In this document: positions 30,260 to 39,487 of the stretch, one piece after another
Numbering within the stretch: the first letter of the stretch is position 1
Layout of the letters: every line of letters starts with the position of its first letter
Origin: Schizochytrium sp. CCTCC M209059
Taxonomy: Eukaryota; Sar; Bigyra; Thraustochytrida; Thraustochytriidae
Length of the DNA stretch: 64,000 nt
Direction of reading: 5' to 3'
Assembly: GCA_000818945.1 (NCBI GenBank)
Contig: KN805385.1
Span: 619,991-683,990 of the forward strand
Translations under genes and position numbers: made by a program
Notes under the pieces: model-generated
What the model saw: the letters and a program-made list of their open reading frames with translations, nothing else
The model's database searches: none
Told to the model about the DNA's origin: nothing

Positions 30260-30994
30260 CCTCGCGCCCTCTGCCGACCGCGACGGACGCCGAGCGGAGA
30301 AGCGTCTTTGCAGCTCGCGCGCCGCGACCAACGAGACGAAACGAGCACCGCGACTAGCACTGCGAACAAGAGACAACAGGCCAGAGTATCTAGGCCTAGG
30401 TCCGAGGAGGACGAGGAAATCCCCGACAGGGCCACGGCGCGGGGGAAGCTCGGCGGAGGGATGGACAAGAATTCACGGTCAGGCAGGGGCAAGAAGGTTG
30501 TGGTCCAAGACGGGCAACTTGGAGGGAAAATGAGAGCGCTACGTGCAAAAAATACTGTAGACCTTAGCTCGTCAACGTCAACGGCCTATGGTAGTGGACA
30601 CCCATGATTGTGCGCTTGCAGCCGGTACGAGGCTGGCCTACAGGCGCACAGTGGCGGCGAATCGCGGAAAAGAAAAGAGTGTGGCGTGTAAAGGTGTGCG
30701 GCATGTTCTATTCGTAGAAAAGCTGAGCTGTGGTGATAATGAGGCCATATACCGCCGCTACTGGCCACCTCCTCGACAAAGCCTGGTCTTGGGACTTTTC
30801 GACGAGATGACGTCGTACACGGTATATATATATACGCCAAATGGCAGGTGCGATACATACCTGTCCGGGTGCACAGAGAGAGCGAGCCACCAGGCTATCT
30901 CTGTCTAGGCCCTAACACAACGTTGGTAAGCCGCCAAAGAGGAAATCCAAATTGGAGAGAAATCCGCATCTGACCGAAGGCTTGCTGAGGAATC
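30260..30994. promoter_or_regulatory. 5' flank of the nardilysin-like gene / 3' flank of RTCA
   Basis: 735 bases between two minus-strand genes. A short AT-rich run (TATATATATA, about 30822-30832) is the only notable composition change. No conserved coding sequence was found. Confidence 0.45.
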
Positions 30995-32182
30995 CTAGCT
31001 TGTGGAGGAAGCCCAGCTTGCTGCAGAAAGCCCAGCACCCTGACATGTCACAAGCCAGCTAGAGGTCGGTGACGTGGACGCTGAAGAAGAAGGGGGCTCA
31101 AGCTTAACAATAGCAAAGCTAGCTCCTGTCATTTTCGAGGCAACCCATATGGCCGCCTGGGTATGTAATGAGAGCGGCCCGCAGCGCATGCTCGAGGTGC
31201 CCTCCGCAAGTGCCATGAATATGATCAGTTGGTCTTGAGCATACTCATCCACGCAGCCATTATGCGCTAATTCCGCGAGAAGTCCTTGTGCAGCAAGTTT
31301 CCCTGCCTGCTCGGCTCCCACACCTGATTCGACCCGGGCAGATGCACTGAGACGATGACCTGACGCTGTGACGACAACAAGAAGAATGCCAGCGTGCGTC
31401 CCCGAGGCACGAGAGGAAGAAGTCGCGACCGATTGCTTGAGCGGGAGTTCGAGATGCTCGAGCGATTCTCTGGCTGCTTCAAACATGAGCTCGATGTGCG
31501 TGTCAAAGCACTTTTCGCTTGCCCACAGGTGCACCTCGATGTGCACCGGCGCACCACGCTCTTCGAAAATAAATGGAGACAAAGGAAAGCCTGATGGTGG
31601 TGCGCGAACATGCACACGTAGCTCACCCCCACCGCGAGGGAAAAACCCTCGTCGAACGAGTTCAAACTCAATGGTCGATGGCCCAAGACCTGCTTTGACC
31701 AGAGTTGGCTGGAGCACATGTAGGAGAAAATCAGCCGGCGGTGCGGCCATGACATCTGTACCACCACGACAAAGGAGAACGCTTGGCCGATTAGCAAAGA
31801 GTAGCACGGGAACGACAGCTTGCGCAATAAGCGCACAACTCCCAGAGGTTTTTGCGTCTGCGACCATTTCGTCGTGCCCTGCTAATGCACTTGCACACGG
31901 TTCGAGCTCGACTTCGTTCGAGCCGACTTCGCAGCCTCGCAGCGTGCCGCCACATGCAGCTGCGACGGTTTGCAGACCCACTTTGTGCTGGGCTCGGAAT
32001 CCTGGCTTGGGGCGTTTTCCACGCACTTTACTTATACGCAGACGCTGGCCTGTGATAGCGGCAAGCGCAGCCGAATTTCGAAGAATTTGCCCGCCACCCT
32101 CGAGCACAGATCCGTCGAGCTCGATAAAGTCTTTTTCGTCCTTTGCTGCGACCTCATCGCCAAGGTTTACGATTGCACTCAT
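30995..32182 (-). CDS. RTCA: RNA 3'-terminal phosphate cyclase
   Basis: A 395-residue RtcA-family enzyme. It converts RNA 3'-phosphate ends to 2',3'-cyclic phosphates through a covalent enzyme-AMP intermediate. Family motifs are intact: ELDGSVLEGGGQILRNS at the N-terminus, GFRAQHKVGLQTV, VRRGFFPRGGGE in the middle, and DEYAQDQLIIFMALAEG followed by GPLSLHTQAAI. By alignment from memory with E. coli RtcA (His309), the His of LSLHTQ is the expected nucleophile. Length is slightly above the human enzyme (366) because of a Ser-rich C-terminal tail. The absence of a targeting signal suggests a nuclear or cytosolic location. The start is the first ATG. Confidence 0.93.
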   Translation of the reverse strand: MSAIVNLGDEVAAKDEKDFIELDGSVLEGGGQILRNSAALAAITGQRLRISKVRGKRPKPGFRAQHKVGLQTVAAACGGTLRGCEVGSNEVELEPCASALAGHDEMVADAKTSGSCALIAQAVVPVLLFANRPSVLLCRGGTDVMAAPPADFLLHVLQPTLVKAGLGPSTIEFELVRRGFFPRGGGELRVHVRAPPSGFPLSPFIFEERGAPVHIEVHLWASEKCFDTHIELMFEAARESLEHLELPLKQSVATSSSRASGTHAGILLVVVTASGHRLSASARVESGVGAEQAGKLAAQGLLAELAHNGCVDEYAQDQLIIFMALAEGTSSMRCGPLSLHTQAAIWVASKMTGASFAIVKLEPPSSSASTSPTSSWLVTCQGAGLSAASWASSTS

Positions 32183-32934
32183 TTTACGTCGATGGAAGGT
32201 CTACGTGCTCAAGCGCTGCTTGGGAACTCTGCTTCAAGGACACGTTTGGTGAGCAAGTTGACTTCCTTCTCGTGCGACGTTTTCTTCTTTATTTCTCTTT
32301 TGCGACGCTGTGCTGTGCATACGCTTTTGCTGGATCTCGTTTTCCCTCCCTCGCTTGACTTTTTGCGCGCTCCGTGAACGTGCCGCGACCGTGCCGTCCT
32401 GGTACCGCGTGCCGCGACCGTGCCATCCTGGTACCGTGTGCTCGCGTCAAGTCTCGAAGAAGCTAAACACCGTCGAGCACAGACTAGACTTGCCTTCGTA
32501 CCGGCCTCGTCACCGGCCTCTTCCCGGCGTTTTCCACCAATCTTCTTCTCCCTCACCAAGCTCTTTTGCTCGTCCTCCTCGTTGTCGTCCTTGGCCTTCT
32601 CAACGTCACAAGAGCCTTGCTGCCTCGAGATGAGATACTCGCGGCGTGGCGCCTGGCGCCTGCGCAGACCTCGAGGTGGAGGTCACCATCGCCGTCTTCT
32701 GCCGCGAGCCGAGAGCTGACGTCTGCAGCTGCCTCGAGGTCGTGGGACGTCAAGAAAGTCGAAGCGAAAGTCGTAGGAGGTCAAGAAGGTCGAAGGCTGT
32801 TGTTTTTGCTGCCTTGCGCGGGCGACTAAAGGGCAAAAACCTTTGGCGGACACAGCGCGCGCGAGGGCCCCGTGCGCAGCGGCGGCGGAGAGGACGGGGG
32901 CGGCGCAAGCAGCGACGACGGAGACTGCGCCGCG
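32183..32934. promoter_or_regulatory. Divergent 5' flank between RTCA and the GT90-like gene
   Basis: 752 bases. A near-exact direct repeat of about 20 bases containing GTGCCGCGACCGTGCC and TCCTGGTACCG occurs around 32380-32435. No protein is recognisable. The GT90 frame is open back to a GTG at 32872, but the first ATG is at 32935. Confidence 0.45.
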
Positions 32935-34950
32935 ATGGCTGATCTCAGCGGCAAAGCGTTCTTGCGCGGCATCCACGCGCCGGAGAAGGAGCAGCACGAG
33001 GCCTTTAGGAATGGCGTGCCGCTCTTCGACTCCGTCGAGGCGTGCCTCGCGTGGATGAGGGAAAACGCCAAGTACGGGTCGAACCCGGCAGACCCGACGC
33101 TGCGACACATTTTCACGCACGCCGTGGACTGGGACCAGGTCAATGAGTACCTGCTGCGAGAGCTGCGCGCTCACAGCCCCAAACGGCTGCACCCAGAGGG
33201 AGAGCAATACTATCTTGCGCGTACCAAGAGGGCGCAAGAGAATGGCTACGAAGGTGAAGGCGAAGGCGGAGGCGACGAGGCGTGGGAAACGTCGCGACCA
33301 AACCGCTTTCCGAGTAACTTTGAGCTCAAGCCTGTCTTGGAACAGCTGGATGCGCGTCTCGATCTTCCATTCCACGCCCGCACAAACCGCGCCTCGACGC
33401 TCAACACACTCAATTACCTCTTTAACCACATGCGATGCGGCATCTTCATCTTGATCGAGGATAATGAGCTTCGCATGTTTGTCCCGTTCGTCAATCGTAA
33501 TTACCGAAACAACTGGAGCCAGTACCTCAAGACGGATCCGCCCAATATGACGGACTACTTTAATCTGAAGCGCAAGTACTATCGAAAGGAGAACATTTTA
33601 CCCGTGGAGAGGTGGTGGGCCAACGGCAATATCATTTGCAACGAGGAGAGTCGTCCTGGGGAGCGGCACTCTCAGATTTGGGGAGACAATCTTTTGGCTC
33701 CATTCAAACACATGTTGGAAACTCTTTGCCGCGAGCGTTGCGTTCCGGATTGCGAATTTTTCTTCAATAAACGCGACCATCCGCAGCTTAAGGCGAACCT
33801 CACGGAGCCGTACGATTTCTGTTTTGACGTGCGCGACAAGGACCTCGAGCGCGAAAAATACGCGTCGTACGCGCCCATCGTCTCCTTCTACTGCAGCCCC
33901 AAGTTCGCGGACCTCCCTGTGCCCACGACGGAAGACTGGGCATCGGCCATTGGTCAAGTGTTCCCTTCGTCCTTTATTCCGGACGCACGCACGCGCGAAC
34001 TGCGCAAACCAGGCGATATGTTCCTCAAGGACAATTTTGAAAAGTTTCACAAGGACTGGAGCGAAAAAGTGAACACGTGCTTTTTCCGCGGTAACGCCAC
34101 GGGAGGTGGGACGACGCCCGAAACGAACCAGCGCCTGCGCCTTTCCAAACTGTGTAGCGAGTGGAAACTCACGGGCACGAACAGCCGCGGACCGTCTGAC
34201 CCGCCTCTTTTGGATGCGGGTTTCATCAAGGAAAATGTTCGCGACAAGAAGCTCTTTGGGGAGCCAATGCGCTTTACGCGCAAGGAGGAACTTGGCGTCA
34301 GCGGTGTCAATTATGTAGACATGTACAAGCAGGGTCGCTACAAGTACATTCTCTATGTGGAGGGCCATTGCGCTGCCAATCGGTACTCGTTCTTGATGCG
34401 GCTCGGTAGCGTCATTCTCAAGGTGGAATCGGAATGCGAGGCTTCGGAGATGTGGTTCTTTCCGCTGCTCAAGCCGTACGAGGGATCTCGCGAAAACAAT
34501 ATTGATGTGCAGGCGGGCGTGCTCGGCGCGGACCACGTTCCCGTGCGCGCAGATTTGTCGAACCTTCGCGATCAGATTCTCTGGTGTCGCGAGAACGACG
34601 CTGCGTGCCGGCAGATTGCCGAGAATGCACGCCAAAAGTATCAGCGTTGCTTGTCCAAAGATATTATCTTGGATTATTTGCAGGTGATGACGCTCAAGAT
34701 CGCGAAACGCTTTGAGCGTGCACCCTCGTGGTGGAAGGTTCCGGAGCCGCTTGCTCTGCCGCCGAACAAGGCGCCTTCGGAGCGCAAGTGCGCACGAGAT
34801 CCAGTCACGGGTGACTTTATTTACTGTCGGCGCTGTACAATTGAGCGAGAGCGTGGAGACGCGCATCACGATCAGATCGGAGAGAAGCGCCGCGGAGGGA
34901 TGTACGACGAGGGGAGTGGAGGCCGCGATCGTAAGCAACGTCGGTATTAG
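32935..34950 (+). CDS. GT90 (CAP10/POGLUT-like) glycosyltransferase without signal peptide
   Basis: A 671-residue protein whose second half looks like the CAP10/GT90 fold. The pattern at about 490-600 is typical: YKYILYVEGHCAANRYSFLM, RLGSVILKVES, then WFFPLLKPYEG, HVPVRADLSNLRDQILWC, NDAACRQIAENARQKYQ. GT90 enzymes transfer glucose or xylose to proteins or polysaccharides, normally in the secretory pathway. Here the N-terminus (MADLSGKAFLRGIHAPEKEQ) is soluble and acidic/basic. No signal peptide or membrane helix is seen, and the C-terminus is basic (GGRDRKQRRY), so the cytosol or nucleus is more likely unless an upstream exon is missing. The N-terminal ~350 residues are unassigned. Donor and acceptor cannot be predicted. 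Confidence 0.7.
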   Translation: MADLSGKAFLRGIHAPEKEQHEAFRNGVPLFDSVEACLAWMRENAKYGSNPADPTLRHIFTHAVDWDQVNEYLLRELRAHSPKRLHPEGEQYYLARTKRAQENGYEGEGEGGGDEAWETSRPNRFPSNFELKPVLEQLDARLDLPFHARTNRASTLNTLNYLFNHMRCGIFILIEDNELRMFVPFVNRNYRNNWSQYLKTDPPNMTDYFNLKRKYYRKENILPVERWWANGNIICNEESRPGERHSQIWGDNLLAPFKHMLETLCRERCVPDCEFFFNKRDHPQLKANLTEPYDFCFDVRDKDLEREKYASYAPIVSFYCSPKFADLPVPTTEDWASAIGQVFPSSFIPDARTRELRKPGDMFLKDNFEKFHKDWSEKVNTCFFRGNATGGGTTPETNQRLRLSKLCSEWKLTGTNSRGPSDPPLLDAGFIKENVRDKKLFGEPMRFTRKEELGVSGVNYVDMYKQGRYKYILYVEGHCAANRYSFLMRLGSVILKVESECEASEMWFFPLLKPYEGSRENNIDVQAGVLGADHVPVRADLSNLRDQILWCRENDAACRQIAENARQKYQRCLSKDIILDYLQVMTLKIAKRFERAPSWWKVPEPLALPPNKAPSERKCARDPVTGDFIYCRRCTIERERGDAHHDQIGEKRRGGMYDEGSGGRDRKQRRY

Positions 34951-35428
34951 GAAAAGAAAAGGTTATAAGAAAAAATTAGACACTGATTCATCATGTATTG
35001 GATTTCACTTTTAGGGAGAAGGAGAAAGAGGGCTTGACAATGGACTATATGGATGTGGTCGATGGGAGAGCGAAATGACAATGGTGAGTTCAAGTTGAAG
35101 TCAAGAAACACCGACCACTATGCTGGGATGATGCGGCTTTGCATGATTTTTTATTTATTTATTTATTTCTGGAAAAGGACAAGGACAAGTTCAGCTCAGC
35201 TCATGCGCTATATCGTTGTAAAGTGTTCCACGAGCCAAACAGTAAGAAAGATAGATAGCAAAGAAATTCCTTTTCTTTTCTAGAGTAACCTTGAAATGCA
35301 TGGTGAATGAATGATGACATCTTGATTCGCAGCTAGCAGACGAACCGACTGAGCTGTGCGCAGACGCAACAAGCCCAAGGTGTCGGCCGTGGTTCAGGGG
35401 TGGATTTCTTCTCCTCTTTTCTTTCTTT
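34951..35428. other. Convergent 3' region of the GT90-like gene and ALDH7A1
   Basis: 478 bases, tail-to-tail. It contains a (TTTA)n run near 35149-35167, reminiscent of AU-rich 3'-UTR elements. No gene is visible. Confidence 0.45.
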
Positions 35429-37072
35429 TTAGGAGAAGTCAATGCCCTGGGCAAGCGGGAGCGTCTTGCCAAAATTAATGGCACATGAGGAACGACGCAT
35501 GTACTGCTTCCATGAGTCACTTCCGCACTCGCGGCCCCAGCCAGTGGAACCATTGCCACCAAAGGCAAGACCACATTCGGCGCCACTGCAACTGGTGTTG
35601 GCGTTGACGACACCCTGCTTGGCGCCTGCGGGACCGAGCCAGGCAAAGACTTCGCGCATGTCGGCGGAAAAGAGTGCAGCAGAGAGACCTTGCTCCACCT
35701 GGTTGTTGATGGCAATACCCTCCTCGAAGCTCTTGACCTTGCAAAGGTACAAGACGGGGACAAAGCGCTCCTCCTGAACAATGTCGGCGTGGGGGTCGAT
35801 CTCGACAATGGTGGGCTGTACAAAGTTGCCGTTGGCAAGGTCCTCGCTAGGGAGCTCAGAAGCGTCGGGGCGACCGCCGCCGACGAGAACCTTGCCGCCC
35901 TGGGACTGCGCATCCTGTACGGTGCGCTCAAAGAGCTCGATGCCGGCCTTGTTGTGGATAGGACCCACGAGGGTCTTGGGGTGGAGTGGGTTGCCGTACG
36001 GGAGCTTCTTGTAAGCCTCGACCAGGCGCGGCTTGAGCTCATCGTACACGTCCTCGTGCACGAGCAGGCGGCGCAAAGAAGTGCAGCGCTGGCCGCAAGT
36101 ACCGGCGGCGGCAAAGACGCACGAGCGAAGCGCGAGCTCAATGTCGGCGCTGGGCATAATGAGGATGGCGTTGTTGCCACCAAGCTCCATCACAGTCTGG
36201 CCGGAGCGCTCGTGGACAAGCCTCTGGGCGATCTTGCCCGTCTTGGTTGAGCCCGTGAAGGAGAGCAGATCGATGCGCGGGTCGCGGCACATGGCGTCTC
36301 CAACAACGGGGCCCTCGCCTTGGCAGAGCACGGCCACGCCGCCGTCGACGCCGTTGGCCTTGAGGACGTCGCTGACAACCTTTTGCGTGGCAATGGTGAC
36401 GAGCGAGGCGGACTCTGCGCCCTTGACGAGTTGGGTGTTTCCACAGACGAGCGAAACAGCGGCGTTCCAGCCCCACACAGCATGGGGGAAGTTAAAGGCC
36501 GTGATGATGCCAAGGGTGCCAAGAGGCTTCCAAATCTCCATGAGGGCGTGTTCGGTGCGCTCCGAGGGCACGACCTGGCCGGGAATGGAGCGCGAGAGTC
36601 CGCAGGCGATGAAGCAAATGTCAATGAACTCCTGGACCTCGCCCTTGCCTTCGGCGTGAATCTTGCCCATTTCCAGGGAGAGCAGGGCGCCCATGGCGTC
36701 GCGCTTCTCGATGAGCGCGTTGCCGATCTGGCGCACAATTTCTCCTCGTTGGGGCGCGGGCATGAGCTGCCACTCCTTCTGGGCCGCGACCGCGTTGGCG
36801 GCGCACCTTTCATAGTCTTCCTTGGTTCCGAACTGTACCTTGGCGAGGACTTCGCCCGTGGACGGGTTAAGCGCCTCGTGCACGTCTCCGCTCGCCTTCC
36901 ACTCCTTGCCGTCGAAGACGCCCGGGTTCACCTCGGAGGCGCTGAGCCCGAACGCCTCGAGCGCCTTGGCCGCGTTCCAGGTCGACATGGTCCTCGCCAC
37001 GTCGCTGATCCTCGCCGCGCCGCGCACGACGCCTGCCTGCCTGCCCGCGCGCGCCGCGCCGCTCGCCAACAT
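35429..37072 (-). CDS. ALDH7A1: ALDH7A1 / antiquitin, alpha-aminoadipic semialdehyde dehydrogenase, mitochondrial
   Basis: A 547-residue aldehyde dehydrogenase of family 7. It oxidises alpha-aminoadipic semialdehyde to alpha-aminoadipate with NAD+ in lysine degradation. The antiquitin signature is strong: MPAPQRGEIVRQIGNAL, LSLEMGKIHAEGKGEVQEF, IITAFNFPHAVWGWNAA, the catalytic-base region ELGGNNAI (Glu), the nucleophile region GTCGQRCTS (Cys), and the family-7 ending CGSDSWKQYMRRSSCAINF plus LPLAQGIDF. The ATG at 37072 gives MLASGAARAGRQAGVVRGAARISDVA, an Arg/Ala-rich N-terminus with no acidic residue for 20 positions that looks like a mitochondrial presequence. A shorter start at MSTWNAAK (36988) would give a cytosolic form; animals make both. 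The open frame to 37273 starts at TTG and was rejected. Head-to-head with AASS. Confidence 0.95.
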   Translation of the reverse strand: MLASGAARAGRQAGVVRGAARISDVARTMSTWNAAKALEAFGLSASEVNPGVFDGKEWKASGDVHEALNPSTGEVLAKVQFGTKEDYERCAANAVAAQKEWQLMPAPQRGEIVRQIGNALIEKRDAMGALLSLEMGKIHAEGKGEVQEFIDICFIACGLSRSIPGQVVPSERTEHALMEIWKPLGTLGIITAFNFPHAVWGWNAAVSLVCGNTQLVKGAESASLVTIATQKVVSDVLKANGVDGGVAVLCQGEGPVVGDAMCRDPRIDLLSFTGSTKTGKIAQRLVHERSGQTVMELGGNNAILIMPSADIELALRSCVFAAAGTCGQRCTSLRRLLVHEDVYDELKPRLVEAYKKLPYGNPLHPKTLVGPIHNKAGIELFERTVQDAQSQGGKVLVGGGRPDASELPSEDLANGNFVQPTIVEIDPHADIVQEERFVPVLYLCKVKSFEEGIAINNQVEQGLSAALFSADMREVFAWLGPAGAKQGVVNANTSCSGAECGLAFGGNGSTGWGRECGSDSWKQYMRRSSCAINFGKTLPLAQGIDFS

Positions 37073-38619
37073 CCACCGCCGCCTCGTCCCTGCGCCGCGC
37101 CCTCGCCCTCGCCCGCCCGCCCGCTCTCCCGCGCGCCGTCCGTCGCCCTCTTCGCCGAAGACGTTCAAGAAGCTTCTCTTCTCGCGACCGACGATGCGGA
37201 TCTGGTCCGCGTCCCGAGCGAAGGAGGAGACGCTGGGACGCAGAGCGGCAGGCGCAGGAAAGGCCACTTGCAACGGCCGCGGGCAAGTCCGCTATCCGCG
37301 CGCCGCAAGTCCGCTATCGGCGCCGCAAGTGCGGAATCCGCGGAATGGCGGGGACGGGGAGTCTTTGTTCGTTTCTTTGCGAGTGAAGAAACGGGGAACT
37401 TGAGTGGAGGAATGGAAAGATTGAGTGAAGGAAGGAACGCAAGAAGGAGTGAATGCGGAGCCAATGCGGGCCTCGCTCGAGGCCGCAGAACGGCGACGAG
37501 GAGGAGCACCGCGACCCCGCGAGCGCGCAGCAGCAGAGCAGAGCGAAGCCGCGTGCCGTGCCGCCGGCAGTGGAGCGGAGCGGAGCGGAGTGGTCGCCGC
37601 GCCTTGAAGGAAGGTACGCGCGGCGAGATGGGGAGGAGGGCGGCAGGGGACGGCCATGGCGGATCCTCGTGAGAAATGCCATGTGCGGCACAAAGCCTGC
37701 GCGCGAGGCCGGCCGGCCGCGCGGACTCGGACCGGCTCGAGGCGAGCGTTCCCGGCACGGTGCGCGAGAGAAGCCGCGAAGCCGCGCTCGGGTCGCCGTC
37801 GCGGGACTCCGCTATCGCACGCCCGGTGGTGGCGGCGCCATGGCGCGTTTTGAAACTCCATGCGCCATGCGCCATGCGCCATGCCTATGGCCTCGGTCGA
37901 ACGCGAGGATCGCGTTCGGACCTACAACCTCAAGGGCGGAAAAGCGAGTTCACCCGCCAGGGCTACCCGCCGCAAGCCGAGTGGCCAAGCTCGCGCGCGA
38001 CAGTTAGCGCCCATCCAAGTCTTGACGAGCGATGGCCGTCATGGCTGTAGTAACACAGTGGCCGCTGCCGAGAACCCCCAGCGCTGCAGAGCGAGCGTGC
38101 AGGCTTCCTTCCGAATCGCAACGCACGCGCTCGCGGCCCCCGGCAAGCCAGCCCGCCAGCCAGCAAGTAAGGAAGCACCAGCGATTAGCGGCCGCTGGCG
38201 TCCTCGAGTCCGGGGCCGAGGCGTCTCGAGGCGAGCCGCAAACAATCGTGCCGGCAGGTAGTAGCAGGGGAAGCGCACGATCTTCCTCGTCATTAAGCTT
38301 GACATTTCTTGCGCCGGTGGCGAGTTAATTCCTTCACCGGTCTCGCTTTTTAGACTATTTGCACCGTCGTTATCCGTTTCTTACTGTTAGTCAATCCGTC
38401 ACGCCGTACCGATCGATCGATGCCTCTGGCAACCGTCGCGGCGCGGAGGCGGACATTTTTGTTGCCCTCGGTCCCTCCCTCGTTGCCCGGTCGGTCCCTT
38501 GATCGCTGTCGAACGTCGCCAAGGTGAAAGTTTCGTCCCAGATCCATGTTATTTACAACATTTATCAAGCAATTCGTGCATTCCGTCGATGTCAATGGCG
38601 ATGATCATGCATACCTAGG

Positions 38620-38641
38620 ACGTAGTACTTTAGTACTACGT
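38620..38641. promoter_or_regulatory. 22-bp near-perfect palindrome (10-bp arms, 2-bp spacer)
   Basis: The left arm ACGTAGTACT and right arm AGTACTACGT are exact reverse complements separated by TT. The palindrome sits inside the region shared by ALDH7A1 and AASS, about 850 bases upstream of the AASS start and about 1.5 kb upstream of the ALDH7A1 start. Symmetry of this kind suits a dimeric DNA-binding factor; a functional role is inference. Confidence 0.5.
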
Positions 38642-39382
38642 ACGTGTTTCTTTACCACCACGTATTCCACAATACCGTCAGTAAACCCACGGACTGCCGC
38701 CAAGCCGAGATCCGCCACCGCCCTCTGCACCGGCTGCCTGCCTGCCTGCGCTGCTGTCGCTCTCCTCTCGCAGCCGCTGTCGCGTGCGCCGTACGTGCCA
38801 CCGAATGATTCCGCGCCCTGGGATTCCCGGAAGCGCGAGGCCTTGCGCCAGCGACTGCCTGTGAGCGCGTGGGACGCTTCACGACGCGCGGAAATTGCTG
38901 TTGCAGGCAGAGAAGAAAGATCCCCGTCAGTGACACCGAAGCAGAGCGCAACAACCACAACAACAGCAGCAACAGCAACGGCAGCAGGGGCAACAACAAC
39001 GACAACGACAACAACAACAACGGGTTCGCGCGCGAGGAGATTTCCCAGTCCACGGGCGGGCTGCTCCCGGCCCGGCCCGGCCCGGCCGCGGCGCGGCGCA
39101 AAGAGGCGGGAGAGCGAGGCGAGCAGACGCGCTTCGGTTGCGCGCGCAGGTGGGCGGTGCATGGGCGAGGGAGGACCCGGAGGAGGAGGGGAAAGAAAGA
39201 ACCCGCCCCGCCAATCGTGGACCGTCCGGCGGCCGGCGAGAAAGAACGGCGAGGCCCTCGCCGTTCGGGTTGCCGCCGCCGCGCCCGTTGGCGTTCGTTC
39301 ACGTTCGAGTTGAGCCGACACGTAATTCGTCAACCAAGGGAGCACGTAAGCAGGCAAGTAAGTGAGTGAGCAAGCAAGTACC

Positions 39383-39430
<48 letters not shown>
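39383..39430. repeat. (CAAG)n microsatellite next to the AASS start
   Basis: About 12 tandem copies of CAAG ending about 57 bases before the AASS ATG. Read in frame it would encode SKQASKQA, which is not part of any LKR/SDH protein. Confidence 0.9.
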
Positions 39431-39487
39431 GAGGAAACAGAACTCGAAGATAGAACTTCGAAAGAAAGGAAAGACTGCAGGAAGAAA

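Larger units (their letters stand above)
37073..39487. promoter_or_regulatory. Shared 2.4-kb 5' region of the lysine-degradation gene pair
   Basis: This region lies between the start codons of ALDH7A1 (-) and AASS (+). It has CpG-rich blocks on the ALDH7A1 side, a 22-bp palindrome at 38620-38641, an AAC/CAG-type repeat (about 38939-39028) and a CAAG array just before AASS (about 39383-39430). Several long open frames cross it on both strands, but all are Arg/Ala/Ser-rich low complexity with no recognised domain. Either long 5' UTRs with introns or a small undetected gene could also be present. Confidence 0.55.

Noticed and set aside
30260..30376. Arg-rich mitochondrial-like leader on the nardilysin-like protein
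   Set aside because: The frame begins at TTG and no ATG is found before an upstream stop; a spliced leader exon cannot be excluded but is not shown.
29753..30607. Hydrophobic 284-codon + strand frame (VFVFVF-like)
   Set aside because: It is the antisense reading of the Asp/Glu codon run in the nardilysin-like gene.
35149..35167. TTTA repeat as an AU-rich mRNA-stability element
   Set aside because: It is in the right place, but the pattern is also a simple tetranucleotide microsatellite, which is common here.
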